Made by a program: the position numbers and the translations under genes
Notes under the pieces: model-generated
Seen by the model: the letters and a program-made list of their open reading frames with translations, nothing else
The model's database searches: none
Told to the model about the DNA's origin: nothing
Part shown: piece after piece, positions 1 to 8,418 of the stretch
Layout: each line of letters starts with the position of its first letter
Position numbering within the stretch: position 1 is the stretch's first letter
From: an uncultured Lachnospiraceae bacterium
GTDB taxonomy: Bacteria; Bacillota; Clostridia; Lachnospirales; Lachnospiraceae
Direction: 5' to 3'
Assembly: GCA_910578085.1 (NCBI GenBank)
Contig: CAJTPM010000068.1
Span: 1-12,131, forward strand
Length of the DNA stretch: 12,131 nucleotides

Positions 1-1832
1 CGCTTTCCGATCCGGAAGACCTGCCGTCAAACGTATCCACCGACTGCCGGTATGAACGGCTTTCGACAGACCGGAGCGACTGCCGCCTGTCCTTTGCCGC
101 ACCGATAGGCATCCTGCTCACGTGCAACCATATCGTGAACCAGTACCTCTTCATCGACGATTCGGCGGAGATTCTCAGGAAGTTCGAGCAGACCGCCCGG
201 AACATGCACTCGCTTTCCCGTTACAGCCGTTCCAACCAGATCAACCGCGAATGGATTGAGGAGTATCTGAACGAGGCGCACAGCAAGGGGCTGGTTTCCA
301 TCCGTGCGCACTGCAATGTCATGGCATGGAGCGATGACCGGGAAAAGCTCAAGCGCATCAAGAACGATGTGGGCAGCCAACTGGCGTTGATGGAAGCCAA
401 ACCGCGCCACAACACGGTGGATGTGCCGACCCTGTTCTGGGCGGCGATACCCGGCAATGCCGGAGATTTCCCGTCCGAGGAGAGTTTCCACACCTTTATC
501 GAGCAGGCCCTGTGCCTGTTCATCGGGGAAACCTCCTACAAGGACTCGCTCTCTCCGTTTGGCATCCGCATGGTGGACCGCCTGACCGGAAAACCCGTCC
601 ATCTGGATATTTCCGACCTGCCGATGAAGAACGGCACAATCACCAACCGGAACAAATTCATCCTCGGCCCTTCGGGCAGCGGGAAATCTTTTTTCACCAA
701 CCACATGGTACGCCAGTATTACGAGCAGGGTGCGCATGTGCTGTTAGTGGATACCGGAAACTCCTATCAGGGACTGTGCAGCCTTATCCATGCGCGTACA
801 CACGGCGAGGACGGGATTTATTTCACTTATGAAGAAAAAGACCCGATAGCTTTCAATCCTTTTTACGTGGAAGACGGGATTTTCGATATCGAGAAGAAAG
901 AATCCGTCAAGACGCTTATCCTTACCCTGTGGAAGCGTGACGACGAGCCGCCGACACGTGCCGAGGAAGTGGCGCTATCCAATGCGGTCAATCTCTTTCT
1001 GGAGAAAATCCGCAGGGACAGCAGCATAAAACCCTCCTTCAATACCTTCTATGAATTTATCCGTGACGAGTATCAGGATATCCTGAAAGAGAAGCGAACC
1101 CGTGAGAAGGATTTTGATGTATGGGGATTCCTGAATGTGCTGGAACCCTATTACCGTGGCGGTGAATATGACTTCCTGCTCAACTCCGACAAGCAGTTGG
1201 ACTTGCTGAACAGACGCTTCATCGTTTTTGAGCTGGACAACATTCGCGATAACAAAGTGCTGCTTCCGATTGTCACCATCATCATCATGGAGACTTTTAT
1301 CACCAAGATGCGCAAGTTGAAAGGTATCCGGAAAATAATCCTTATCGAAGAGTGCTGGAAGGCATTGGCATCCGCCAATATGAGCAATTACATCCGCTAT
1401 CTTTTCAAGACCGTCAGAAAATTTTTCGGCGAGGCCGTGGTCGTGACCCAGGAAGTGGAGGACATCATTTCTTCTCCGATTGTCAAGGGTACCATCATTA
1501 ATAATAGTGACTGTAAGATTCTGCTTGACCAGCGCAAGTATATGAACAAGTTCGATGAGATCCAAGCGTTGCTCGGTCTGACCGACAAGGAGCGGGCACA
1601 GATACTTTCCATCAATATGGCGAACAATCCGTCCAGAAAGTACAAGGAAGTCTGGATTGGTCTGGGCGGTACGCAGTCGGCGGTCTATGCCACGGAAGTC
1701 TCACTTGAGGAGTACATATGCTACACTACTGAAGAAACCGAGAAACTTGAACTTATGCGGCTTACGGAAAGAATCGGTGGCAACATCGAACTTGCCATCA
1801 AGCAGTTGGCAGAAAGCAAGCGAAACAAGTGA
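1..1832 (+). CDS. traG: TraG, conjugation ATPase (VirB4-like), 5'-truncated by window
   Basis: This is the C-terminal part of the transfer ATPase that powers assembly of and transport through the mating channel at the inner membrane. The frame is open from base 3 with no stop, so the gene starts before the window; the GTG at 135 is an internal valine codon, not a start. About 609 residues are visible, whereas family members are usually around 800 or more. A Walker A motif GPSGSGKS lies at 666-689. A Walker B-like strand IILIEE follows, with its two acidic residues at 1347-1352, then the CWKA helix usual in this family, and a TQ motif (1446-1451) in VVVTQEVEDI, typical of VirB4/TraG RecA-like folds. 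It is followed after 43 bp by an unrecognised gene and then traI, which fits the CTnDOT gene order. The family call is firm; the VirB4 analogy is family knowledge. Confidence 0.95.
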   Translation, partial: LSDPEDLPSNVSTDCRYERLSTDRSDCRLSFAAPIGILLTCNHIVNQYLFIDDSAEILRKFEQTARNMHSLSRYSRSNQINREWIEEYLNEAHSKGLVSIRAHCNVMAWSDDREKLKRIKNDVGSQLALMEAKPRHNTVDVPTLFWAAIPGNAGDFPSEESFHTFIEQALCLFIGETSYKDSLSPFGIRMVDRLTGKPVHLDISDLPMKNGTITNRNKFILGPSGSGKSFFTNHMVRQYYEQGAHVLLVDTGNSYQGLCSLIHARTHGEDGIYFTYEEKDPIAFNPFYVEDGIFDIEKKESVKTLILTLWKRDDEPPTRAEEVALSNAVNLFLEKIRRDSSIKPSFNTFYEFIRDEYQDILKEKRTREKDFDVWGFLNVLEPYYRGGEYDFLLNSDKQLDLLNRRFIVFELDNIRDNKVLLPIVTIIIMETFITKMRKLKGIRKIILIEECWKALASANMSNYIRYLFKTVRKFFGEAVVVTQEVEDIISSPIVKGTIINNSDCKILLDQRKYMNKFDEIQALLGLTDKERAQILSINMANNPSRKYKEVWIGLGGTQSAVYATEVSLEEYICYTTEETEKLELMRLTERIGGNIELAIKQLAESKRNK

Positions 1833-1875
1833 TAGGGATTGAAATCATATGGAAACCGAAAAACAATCATGAATC

Positions 1876-2901
1876 ATGGGAATGGAAGAATGGATAAAAG
1901 AACAGCAACGCCGCTATCTGGACGAGCCACGCCTCAAGGAGTTGACGGAAGTGATGAAACAGATAAGAAAGTTCGTCCGGGAAAAGGAGTACCGGAAGCT
2001 GACGGAACTGGTCAGGCGGTACAGGAAGTCCGAGGATGTGATTACCCAAGTTGCCTGCCTGTTGTCAAACTCGCACCTGTTCCCGACACCGGAAAAAACG
2101 GTGGAAACGGACAGGTCAGAATTGATGACGGCATTGAAAAACACGTATTTCATGGAGAAGAACGGTTGCTGGCTTGCGGATGTCAATCCCGAAAAAGCCG
2201 ATTCCGTCCACGGAATGCTCGCCATGCACACGTTCATGCGGGATGCTTACTTGAAGGTATATCCTGAAAGCAAGCAGGAACGGCCGTCACCGGAAGAAGT
2301 ACGGTCATCTGTACGGATTCTGGATTTCCATCGGAAAGAGAGTGACGTGTGGGAACTCTGCAACCTGGCTGTGTATCTTATGCCGCCCTCACGGTATGTG
2401 GCACTCAGGTACGGGCTTGCGGATGATTATGACAGGCTTGACAGACTGCACCGTTCCGGACCGGAACCGGCATATGACGAGGGGGTGGCATTGGAAAGCC
2501 GCCTGTGCAGGAATGCGGAAAAGGCAGCGGAAAGCATCGGGGATGTCCGTCTGCCGGATTTCTACCTGGAAAAGCTGAATGGGGAACTGGAGAATTTGGG
2601 ACGGATTGCGGCCTCGCCGGATGCCGTCCACGACATACTGCATATCAGTCCTGACTTTCTCACCAAGTACGGCATAGACAAGAACGCTTCCGCGACGGAA
2701 CGCTCGTGCCAGGCGGAGAAAGCCTACCGGGAGCTGGACGCCCGTTTCGTCAGAATGACCGGACGCAGGCCGTATGCAGACGAATTCTTCGCATTCCTCA
2801 GACACGGGAAAGAAAAAGTGGCAGAGGTAGACCGTCCGAGACCGGTACACAAGCCTATCCTCCGGAACCCGCCGTCCAAAGGACGGAAAATGGGAATCTG
2901 A
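1876..2901 (+). CDS. Unrecognised 341-aa cytoplasmic protein between traG and traI
   Basis: I do not recognise this protein. It has no signal peptide or membrane segment. The first ~55 residues are strongly charged and helical-looking, rich in K, R and E (for example RKLTELVRRYRKSED). A middle part around residues 150-185 contains VWELCNLAVYLMPPSRYVALRYGL, shown here only as a landmark split by context: VWELCNLAVY then LMPPSRYVALRYGL. The C-terminal part (about residues 280-341) has YRELDARFVRMTGRRPYADEF-type text and ends in a basic proline-containing tail. The ATG at 1876 is preceded in frame by a stop at 1870, so the start is here or at the ATG at 1882. It sits 43 bp after traG and 39 bp before traI in the same direction, so it is almost certainly co-transcribed. 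It occupies the place called traH in CTnDOT, but I cannot confirm homology. A cytoplasmic accessory or regulator of transfer is possible. Confidence 0.85.
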   Translation: MGMEEWIKEQQRRYLDEPRLKELTEVMKQIRKFVREKEYRKLTELVRRYRKSEDVITQVACLLSNSHLFPTPEKTVETDRSELMTALKNTYFMEKNGCWLADVNPEKADSVHGMLAMHTFMRDAYLKVYPESKQERPSPEEVRSSVRILDFHRKESDVWELCNLAVYLMPPSRYVALRYGLADDYDRLDRLHRSGPEPAYDEGVALESRLCRNAEKAAESIGDVRLPDFYLEKLNGELENLGRIAASPDAVHDILHISPDFLTKYGIDKNASATERSCQAEKAYRELDARFVRMTGRRPYADEFFAFLRHGKEKVAEVDRPRPVHKPILRNPPSKGRKMGI

Positions 2902-2940
2902 CTTTTAACAGAATTATTCACAATTAAAAACAGGAACATC

Positions 2941-3570
2941 ATGAAAAAGAAAATTCTTATGCTGTGCATGGGCTGTTTCCTTGTCAGCCTCACAGCGAAA
3001 GCCCAATGGGTAGTGAGCGACCCGGGCAATCTGGCGCAGGGAATCATCAATGCCGCCAAGAACATCGTTCACACGTCCTCCACTGCCACCAATATGGCGA
3101 ATAGTTTTCAGGAAACCGTGAAAATCTACCGGCAGGGCAAGGAGTATTACGACGGGCTTCGCAAGGTCAAGAACCTTGTCCGGGATGCCCGCAAGGTTCA
3201 GCAGACCATCCTGATGGTGGGCGATATCACGGACATCTATGTCACCAGCTTCGAGCGTATGCTCAGCGACCCGTATTTTACGCCGGAAGAACTGAGCGCG
3301 ATTGCTTTGGGGTACACCAAACTGCTGGAAGAAAGTGCCCATCTGCTGAACGATTTGAAGACGGTGGTCAACGAGAACGGGCTTTCCATGAACGACAAGG
3401 AAAGGATGGATATCATCGACCGCTGCTACAACGACATGTTGCAAAACCGCAGTCTGGTACAGTATTACACCAACAAGAACATCGGGGTGTCCTACCTGCG
3501 CGCCAAGAAACGGAACGACCTGGACCGCGTGATGGCACTCTACGGCTCACCGAACGAACGTTATTGGTAA
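2941..3570 (+). CDS. traI: TraI, exported conjugation protein (DUF4141-like)
   Basis: This is a 209-aa exported protein of the Bacteroidota transfer apparatus. An N-terminal signal peptide is clear: KKK, a hydrophobic core LMLCMGCFLVSL, and a likely cleavage after AKA at residue 21 (AKA|QW). The cysteines in the core are not in a lipobox, so it is probably a soluble periplasmic protein rather than a lipoprotein. The mature part (e.g. NLAQGIINAAKNIVHTSSTA, QETVKIYRQGKEYYDGLRKV) is mostly helical, which recalls VirB5-like minor pilus proteins; that comparison is inference. It starts 39 bp after the preceding gene, behind an A-rich leader containing ATTAAAAACAGGAAC, and is followed 22 bp later by traJ, the usual partner order. 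The family assignment is from recognition of sequence style and synteny. Confidence 0.88.
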   Translation: MKKKILMLCMGCFLVSLTAKAQWVVSDPGNLAQGIINAAKNIVHTSSTATNMANSFQETVKIYRQGKEYYDGLRKVKNLVRDARKVQQTILMVGDITDIYVTSFERMLSDPYFTPEELSAIALGYTKLLEESAHLLNDLKTVVNENGLSMNDKERMDIIDRCYNDMLQNRSLVQYYTNKNIGVSYLRAKKRNDLDRVMALYGSPNERYW

Positions 3571-3592
3571 TTATTCCTAATCCGCTTTCATT

Positions 3593-4597
3593 ATGTTATT
3601 GTTGGCTATAGATTTTGACAACCTGCATCAGATTTTACAGAATCTGTATGTGGAAATGATGCCGCTCTGCTCAAAGATGACCGGTGTGGCAAGAGGCCTT
3701 GCCGGTTTGGGAGCGCTTTTCTATGTGGCGTATCGTGTATGGCAGGCTCTGGCCCGTGCCGAGCCTGTGGATGTCTTTCCGCTTTTGCGTCCGTTCGCCT
3801 TGGGGCTTTGTATCATGTTCTTTCCGACACTCGTTCTGGGTACGCTGAACAGCATCCTCTCGCCCGTCGTGAAAGGGACCCATACCATATTGGAGTCGCA
3901 GACCTTTGACATGAACGAGTACAGGGCGCAGAAGGACAAGCTGGAGACTGAGGCGATGAAACGGAATCCCGAGACAGCCTATCTGGTCGACAAGGAGACT
4001 TTTGACAACAGGCTGGACGAGCTGGGCGCGTTTGACGCTATAGAAGCCTGCGGAATGTATGTGGACCGTGCCATGTACAACATGAAAAGGGCCGTGCAGA
4101 ATTTCTTCCGCGAACTGCTGGAACTCCTGTTCAATGCGGCGGCGCTGGTCATCGACACGCTGAGGACATTCTTCCTGATCGTGCTTTCGATACTCGGTCC
4201 CGTTTCCTTTGCCATCTCCTGCTGGGACGGTTTCCAGGCTTCTCTCAGCCAGTGGTTCGTCCGCTACATCAGTATCTACCTGTGGCTTCCCGTAAGCGAC
4301 CTGTTCAGCAGCGTGCTGGCGAGAATCCAGATATTGATGCTGCAGAGGGACATCGAACAGCTTTCCGACCCGGATTTCATCCCCGACAGCTCAAACGGGG
4401 TTTACATCACTTTCCTCATTATCGGCATCATCGGGTATTTCACCATCCCGACCGTATCGAACTGGATTGTGCAGGCCGGAGGCGGTGCGGGCAATTATGG
4501 AAAGAACGTGAACCAGGCGGCATCCAAGACAGGCTCCGTGGTGGCCGGGACTGCCGGAGCGGCGGTGGGAAACATTGCCGGCAGGCTTATCAAGTAA
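3593..4597 (+). CDS. traJ: TraJ, polytopic inner-membrane channel protein (VirB6-like)
   Basis: A 334-aa integral membrane protein, expected to form part of the inner-membrane platform of the mating channel. Hydrophobic stretches lie at about residues 31-51, 66-88, 177-210 (long, probably two spans), 223-248 and 270-295. A hydrophilic loop of about 85 residues (90-175) separates the second and third spans. The C-terminus after residue 295 is glycine- and alanine-rich (QAGGGAGNYGKN, then AGTAGAAVGNIAG), a feature also seen in TrbL/VirB6-type proteins. The gene ends with tandem TAA stops at 4595-4600. It lies 22 bp after traI and 23 bp before traK. Family recognition rests on membrane topology, length and place in the operon; the VirB6 analogy is established for the family only by position and topology. 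Confidence 0.9.
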   Translation: MLLLAIDFDNLHQILQNLYVEMMPLCSKMTGVARGLAGLGALFYVAYRVWQALARAEPVDVFPLLRPFALGLCIMFFPTLVLGTLNSILSPVVKGTHTILESQTFDMNEYRAQKDKLETEAMKRNPETAYLVDKETFDNRLDELGAFDAIEACGMYVDRAMYNMKRAVQNFFRELLELLFNAAALVIDTLRTFFLIVLSILGPVSFAISCWDGFQASLSQWFVRYISIYLWLPVSDLFSSVLARIQILMLQRDIEQLSDPDFIPDSSNGVYITFLIIGIIGYFTIPTVSNWIVQAGGGAGNYGKNVNQAASKTGSVVAGTAGAAVGNIAGRLIK

Positions 4598-4620
4598 TAA
4601 CAGTATAAAACATTTACAGA

Positions 4621-5244
4621 ATGGAATTCAAATCATTGAAAAATATCGAGAGCAGCTTCCGACACCTGCGTCTGTTCGGAATCGTCTATCTGTGTGTATG
4701 CACCCTGCTTGTGGGATTTTCCGTATGGAAGGCTTACAGTTTCGCGGAAGCGCAACGGGAGAAGATCTATGTGCTGGATGAAGGCAAGTCACTGATGCTG
4801 GCCCTTTCACAAGACCTGGAGCAGAACCGCCCGGTGGAAGCAAGGGAGCATGTCAGACGGTTCCACGAACTGTTCTTTACGCTCTCGCCCGACAAGAATG
4901 CGATTGAAGGCAATATCCGGAGGGCCATGTTCCTCAGTGACCGTTCCGCCTATGCCCATTATGTGGATCTGGCAGAGCAGGGATATTACAACCGGATAAT
5001 TTCGGGTAACGTGAACCAGCGTGTAGGGATTGACAGCGTCAAGTGCGATTTCCATACCTATCCGTATGAGGTCGTGACCTACGCGAAACTCTCCATTATC
5101 AGGGAGAAGAGCGTGACCGAGCGCAGCCTCGTCACGCGTGGCAGGCTGCTGAACTCCACCCGCAGCGACAATAATCCGCACGGCTTCATCCTCGAAGCCT
5201 TCCGTGTGGTGGAGAACAGGGATATAAGAGTGTATGACCGTTAA
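4621..5244 (+). CDS. traK: TraK, inner-membrane/periplasmic core protein (VirB8-like)
   Basis: A 207-aa bitopic membrane protein. After a short cytoplasmic segment (MEFKSLKNIESSFRHLR), one membrane span covers about residues 17-39 (LFGIVYLCVCTLLVGFSVW). The rest (residues 40-207) would be periplasmic and contains YYNRIISGNVNQRVGIDSV followed by a beta-rich stretch with the YEVVTYAKLSIIREKSVTER segment, resembling the NTF2-like periplasmic domain of VirB8 in overall layout. VirB8-type proteins bridge the inner-membrane platform and the core complex. The gene follows traJ by 23 bp, and its stop TAA is embedded in the A/T leader TTAAAATTCA of traL. Family TraK is confident; equivalence to VirB8 is inference from topology and order. 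Confidence 0.92.
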   Translation: MEFKSLKNIESSFRHLRLFGIVYLCVCTLLVGFSVWKAYSFAEAQREKIYVLDEGKSLMLALSQDLEQNRPVEAREHVRRFHELFFTLSPDKNAIEGNIRRAMFLSDRSAYAHYVDLAEQGYYNRIISGNVNQRVGIDSVKCDFHTYPYEVVTYAKLSIIREKSVTERSLVTRGRLLNSTRSDNNPHGFILEAFRVVENRDIRVYDR

Positions 5245-5250
5245 AATTCA
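5241..5250 (+). promoter_or_regulatory. Translation leader motif TTAAAATTCA before traL
   Basis: The decamer TTAAAATTCA ends 6 bp before the traL ATG and includes the traK stop codon. The 9-mer TAAAATTCA recurs at the same distance from three other start codons in the window. No Shine-Dalgarno sequence is present, as is usual in Bacteroidota, so this A/T-rich element probably serves ribosome loading. That role is inference. Confidence 0.5.
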
Positions 5251-5256
5251 GAATGT

Positions 5257-5562
5257 ATGAAAAAGATGTTTGTAAAAATCAAGGAATCCGCGGAAGAAAA
5301 GCTGCGGAAGCTGTGTGCCGGGCTTAGCCCGGAAAAGAGAGTGCCGGCAATTGTCATGCTGGCTGCCCTGTTTGCCATCGGAAATTTCTATATGATTTTC
5401 CGTGCCATCCATGACATCGGACGGGAGGATGTACGGCCGGAAATCATAGAGATACCCCCGATAGAAATTCCGGATGTCGTTCCTGCCGATACACTCCCGG
5501 ATAAAAGGGTGCAGGAAATGGAAGAGTTTTTTAACCGATTCAATCAGAAAGAAAATGAGTAA
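5257..5562 (+). CDS. traL: TraL, small single-span membrane protein (DUF3989-like)
   Basis: A 101-aa protein with one hydrophobic span at about residues 29-48 (VPAIVMLAALFAIGNFYMIF). A basic, amphipathic N-terminus (KIKESAEEKLRKLC) precedes the span. After it comes a proline- and isoleucine-rich acidic tail (IIEIPPIEIPDVVPADTLPD) and an amphipathic end. Small proteins of this form stand between traK and traM in CTnDOT-type elements and are needed for transfer, but their exact role is unknown. The 3' end overlaps the traM start by 8 bp (5555-5562), which suggests translational coupling of the two membrane proteins. The family call comes from size, topology and synteny. Confidence 0.88.
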   Translation: MKKMFVKIKESAEEKLRKLCAGLSPEKRVPAIVMLAALFAIGNFYMIFRAIHDIGREDVRPEIIEIPPIEIPDVVPADTLPDKRVQEMEEFFNRFNQKENE

Positions 5563-6823
5563 TGACGTCAATAAATTGAAACAGAGGCTGGAAATCAGGA
5601 AATACCTGGTTTTTGCCGGGATGTTCCTCCTGTTCCTCGGAGCGATGTGGCTCATTTTCGCACCGTCCGAAGAGGAAAAAAAGAAAGAGGAAAAAAATGC
5701 GGGATTCAACACCGAGCTTCCCGATCCGAGGGAAGCGGGCATAGAAGGGGACAAGATTGCCGCCTATGAGCAGGCTGACATGAAACGCAAACAGACGGAA
5801 AAACTGCGTACGCTGGAGGATTTCTCCGGGATGGCAGACGGGAACTCCGGGACTGTCGTGGAATTGTCACCGGATGCGGATGCCAAGGATGGCAGTTCTC
5901 GTGAAGGTGACAGAAGGAATGAAGCCTGTTCTTCATCCGTCTCCGCCTACAATGACATCAACAGGACGCTCGGCAACTTTTACGAGTCACCGCAGGAAGA
6001 TCCGGAGAAGGAGGCGTTGAAAGCCGAGGTGGAACAACTCAAGCAGGCGGTCGCCGCACAGAACGCGCAGCCGGGTTACGAGGAGCAGGTAGCTCTCCTG
6101 GAAAAATCCTATGAGCTTGCGGCCAGGTATATGCCGGGCAATGGCAGTGTGAATACGGACAGCCGTTCCGATAATGAAAGTCCCGGGCGGAACGGAAAGG
6201 CGAAAGCCGTTCCCGTGGGGCTGGTTTCCACACCGGTGGTATCATCGTTGCCGCAGCCTGTCAGTGATTCTATACAGCTTACAGGAATGGCACAACCGGA
6301 AAGATTCCACACGCCAATCGGTCATAAAGAAGAGAGAAATGTGAGGAATACCATCCGGGCCTGCATCCACGGGGACCAGACCGTCATCAGCGGTCAGGGA
6401 GTGAGGATGAGACTGCTGGAGCCAATGCGTGTAGGGAAGCATATCCTGCCCAAAAACTCCCTGCTTACCGGAGAAGGGCGCATACAGGGTGAAAGGCTTC
6501 ACGTCAATATCCTTCAGGTGGAATATGGCGGTACCATCATCCCCGTGGAACTTGCCGTGTATGACAATGACGGACAGGGCGGCATCTTCATTCCGGGGTC
6601 AATGGAGGCTAACGCCGTCAGGGAGGTTGCCGCCAATCTGGGGCAGAATCTCGGCACGAGCATCTCCATCACCAACCAGTCGGCAGGTGACCAGCTGCTT
6701 TCCGAACTCGGAAAGGGTGCCATACAAGGTGTCTCGCAGTACATATCCCGGAAGATGCGTGAAGAGAAGGCGCATCTCAAGTCAGGCTATACCCTGATGC
6801 TTTATCAAGACAACGATCAATAA
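5555..6823 (+). CDS. traM: TraM, VirB10-like core protein of the mating channel
   Basis: A 422-aa bitopic protein. The start chosen is the ATG at 5555 (MSNDVNKLKQRLE), which places the single membrane span at residues 17-36; an in-frame upstream opening from 5474 would only add sequence lying inside traL. After the span comes a lysine/glutamate cluster and the motif GFNTELPDP (50-58), which I recognise from this family. A low-complexity periplasmic linker follows, with a coiled-coil-like stretch at about 150-190 (LKAEVEQLKQAVAAQN). The C-terminal domain (about 265-420) contains IHGDQTVISGQGVRMRLLEP and resembles VirB10 beta-barrel domains in its layout of short beta segments. VirB10-type proteins span from inner to outer membrane in the type IV core complex. 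It overlaps traL by 8 bp and precedes traN by 23 bp. Confidence 0.93.
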   Translation: MSNDVNKLKQRLEIRKYLVFAGMFLLFLGAMWLIFAPSEEEKKKEEKNAGFNTELPDPREAGIEGDKIAAYEQADMKRKQTEKLRTLEDFSGMADGNSGTVVELSPDADAKDGSSREGDRRNEACSSSVSAYNDINRTLGNFYESPQEDPEKEALKAEVEQLKQAVAAQNAQPGYEEQVALLEKSYELAARYMPGNGSVNTDSRSDNESPGRNGKAKAVPVGLVSTPVVSSLPQPVSDSIQLTGMAQPERFHTPIGHKEERNVRNTIRACIHGDQTVISGQGVRMRLLEPMRVGKHILPKNSLLTGEGRIQGERLHVNILQVEYGGTIIPVELAVYDNDGQGGIFIPGSMEANAVREVAANLGQNLGTSISITNQSAGDQLLSELGKGAIQGVSQYISRKMREEKAHLKSGYTLMLYQDNDQ

Positions 6824-6830
6824 CAATCCA

Positions 6831-6840
6831 TTAAAATTCA
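6831..6840 (+). promoter_or_regulatory. Translation leader motif TTAAAATTCA before traN
   Basis: An exact second copy of the decamer found before traL, again ending 6 bp before the ATG. It lies in the 23-bp gap between traM and traN. A ribosome-loading role is inferred from position only. Confidence 0.5.
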
Positions 6841-6846
6841 ATCGAC

Positions 6847-7830
6847 ATGAAAAAGTTTTTTGTAATGCTTGCCCTTGCATGGGGCACTGTGGGCGCTTTC
6901 GCCCAAAATGAAGCCGACAGCGTAGCGGCGGTAAACAATGCCGTCACACTGGCCAAGGAAGTGTATCCTCAAAAAGAGGAGGACGGAGACCTCTATCACG
7001 GTCTGACCCGTAAACTCACCTTTGACAGGATGATACCTCCATACGGGCTGGAAGTGACCTATGGAAAGACCACGCACATCATTTTCCCGTCATCGGTGCG
7101 TTATGTGGATCTCGGTTCTCCGAACCTCATTGCAGGCAAGGCGGACGGTGCGGAGAATGTCATCCGTGTAAAGACCACCGTGAAGGACTTCCGTGAGGAG
7201 ACCAACATGTCCGTGATTACCGAAAGCGGAAGTTTTTACACCTTCAATGTGAAGTATGCGGAAGAGCCGCTGCTGCTGAATATCGAGATGAAGGATTTCA
7301 TTCATGACGGAAGTGAGGTGAACCGCCCCAACAACGCCCTTGACATCTACCTGAAGGAATTGGGCTGTGAATCGCCTAAATTGGTACACCTTATCTCGAA
7401 GTCCATCCACAAGGACAACAGACGGCACATCAAGCATATCGGAAGCAAGGCGTTCGGCATCCAGTACCTGCTCCGCGGACTCTATACGCACAACGGCTTG
7501 CTTTATTTTCATACACAGATAAAAAACCGGTCCAACGTGCCTTATGAGGTGGATTTCGTGACTTTTAAAATTGTGGACAAGAAGCTGATGAAACGTACCG
7601 CCATTCAGGAACAGGTGATATTCCCACTGCGTGCTTACGACTATGTAACGTCCGTCGCGGGGAAAAAGGACGGGCGCACCGTTTTCGTCTTCGACAAATT
7701 CACCATCCCCTCGGACAAGGTGCTGATGGTGGAGATGCACGAGAAAGGCGGTGGCAGACACCAGACCTTCACCGTGGAAAGTGAGGACATCGTGAGAGCC
7801 GGGGTTATCAACGAACTTAAAGTGAAGTAG
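6847..7830 (+). CDS. traN: TraN, exported core-complex protein (DUF4138, VirB9-like)
   Basis: A 327-aa exported protein. The signal peptide is MKKFFVMLALAWGTVGAFA with likely cleavage before Q20. The mature protein is beta-rich: an N-terminal domain starting around residue 50 with YGKTTHIIFPSSVRYVDLG, typical of the family and similar in pattern to the N-domain of VirB9. It is followed by VIRVKTTVKDFREETNMSVI and a C-terminal domain with KNRSNVPYEVDFVTFKIVDK, which resembles the VirB9 pattern of a beta-sandwich. VirB9-type proteins form the outer-membrane layer of the core together with VirB10 and VirB7. It follows traM by 23 bp and precedes traO by only 2 bp, so the pair is probably translationally coupled. 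The TraN family call is firm; VirB9 equivalence is family knowledge plus inference. Confidence 0.93.
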   Translation: MKKFFVMLALAWGTVGAFAQNEADSVAAVNNAVTLAKEVYPQKEEDGDLYHGLTRKLTFDRMIPPYGLEVTYGKTTHIIFPSSVRYVDLGSPNLIAGKADGAENVIRVKTTVKDFREETNMSVITESGSFYTFNVKYAEEPLLLNIEMKDFIHDGSEVNRPNNALDIYLKELGCESPKLVHLISKSIHKDNRRHIKHIGSKAFGIQYLLRGLYTHNGLLYFHTQIKNRSNVPYEVDFVTFKIVDKKLMKRTAIQEQVIFPLRAYDYVTSVAGKKDGRTVFVFDKFTIPSDKVLMVEMHEKGGGRHQTFTVESEDIVRAGVINELKVK

Positions 7831-7832
7831 CC

Positions 7833-8405
7833 ATGAAGAAGTATCTGTTCCTTTTTGTTACAGCCGTGTCGCTTGCCCTGTTTTCAGGGCGGGCGCACGC
7901 CCAGCGGTACCTGCCCGGGATGAAGGGCGTGGAACTGCGCGGAGGATTTGCGAACGGCTCAAAGTCCCCCTTGAATTATTATACCGGATTTGCCGTTTCC
8001 GGATACACCCCAAAAGCCAACCGCTGGGTCATAGGCGCCGAGTATCTGATGAAGAATTATGGGTATCGGGATGCGAGCGTACCCCGTGCGCAGTTCACGG
8101 CAGAAGGCGGCTATTATCTGAAATTCCTGTCTGATCCGACAAAGACGGTCTTCCTCTCGGTCGGCGGTTCCGCACTGGCCGGCTATGAGACCGTGAACTG
8201 GGGCGAGAGGATACTGTATGACGGTTCGAGGCTGCTCGCCAAGGATGCGTTTGTCTATGGCGGCGCGATAACCCTGGAACTTGAGGCATACGTGACAGAC
8301 CGCATCGTCCTTCTTGCCGCTATCCGGGAACGTGTATTGTGGGGAAGCTCGCTGGACCTGTTCACGACACAATTCGGTCTGGGTGTCAAATTCATAATCC
8401 ATTAG
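7833..8405 (+). CDS. traO: TraO, outer-membrane barrel-like conjugation protein
   Basis: A 190-aa exported protein with a clear signal peptide (KKYLFLFVTAVSLALFS, cleavage after AHA at residue 23). The mature part alternates short amphipathic beta strands with glycine/aromatic turns (GVELRGGFANG, YYTGFAVSGY, RWVIGAEYLM, AEGGYYLKFL, FLSVGGSALAGYETVNWG, FGLGVKFIIH), the pattern of a small eight-strand outer-membrane barrel. It lacks the terminal aromatic residue typical of barrels (it ends in histidine) although phenylalanine is four residues from the end. It starts 2 bp after the traN stop. It probably forms part of the outer-membrane pore or anchor of the mating apparatus; the barrel reading is inference, while the TraO family name rests on sequence style and order. 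Confidence 0.9.
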   Translation: MKKYLFLFVTAVSLALFSGRAHAQRYLPGMKGVELRGGFANGSKSPLNYYTGFAVSGYTPKANRWVIGAEYLMKNYGYRDASVPRAQFTAEGGYYLKFLSDPTKTVFLSVGGSALAGYETVNWGERILYDGSRLLAKDAFVYGGAITLELEAYVTDRIVLLAAIRERVLWGSSLDLFTTQFGLGVKFIIH

Positions 8406-8418
8406 AACCGTATCGCTT

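Noticed and set aside
135..137. GTG at 135 as the start of traG
   Set aside because: The frame is open upstream to the window edge and the upstream residues (e.g. FAAPIGILLTCNHIVNQY) continue the TraG protein.
1839..2267. A 142-codon plus-strand frame overlapping the start of the unknown gene
   Set aside because: It overlaps the longer 1876-2901 frame, whose codon pattern and charged helical composition look genuine; this one is low-complexity and ends abruptly.
5474..5554. An upstream extension of TraM
   Set aside because: The extra residues come from within traL in another frame; the ATG at 5555 gives the expected short N-terminus before the membrane span.
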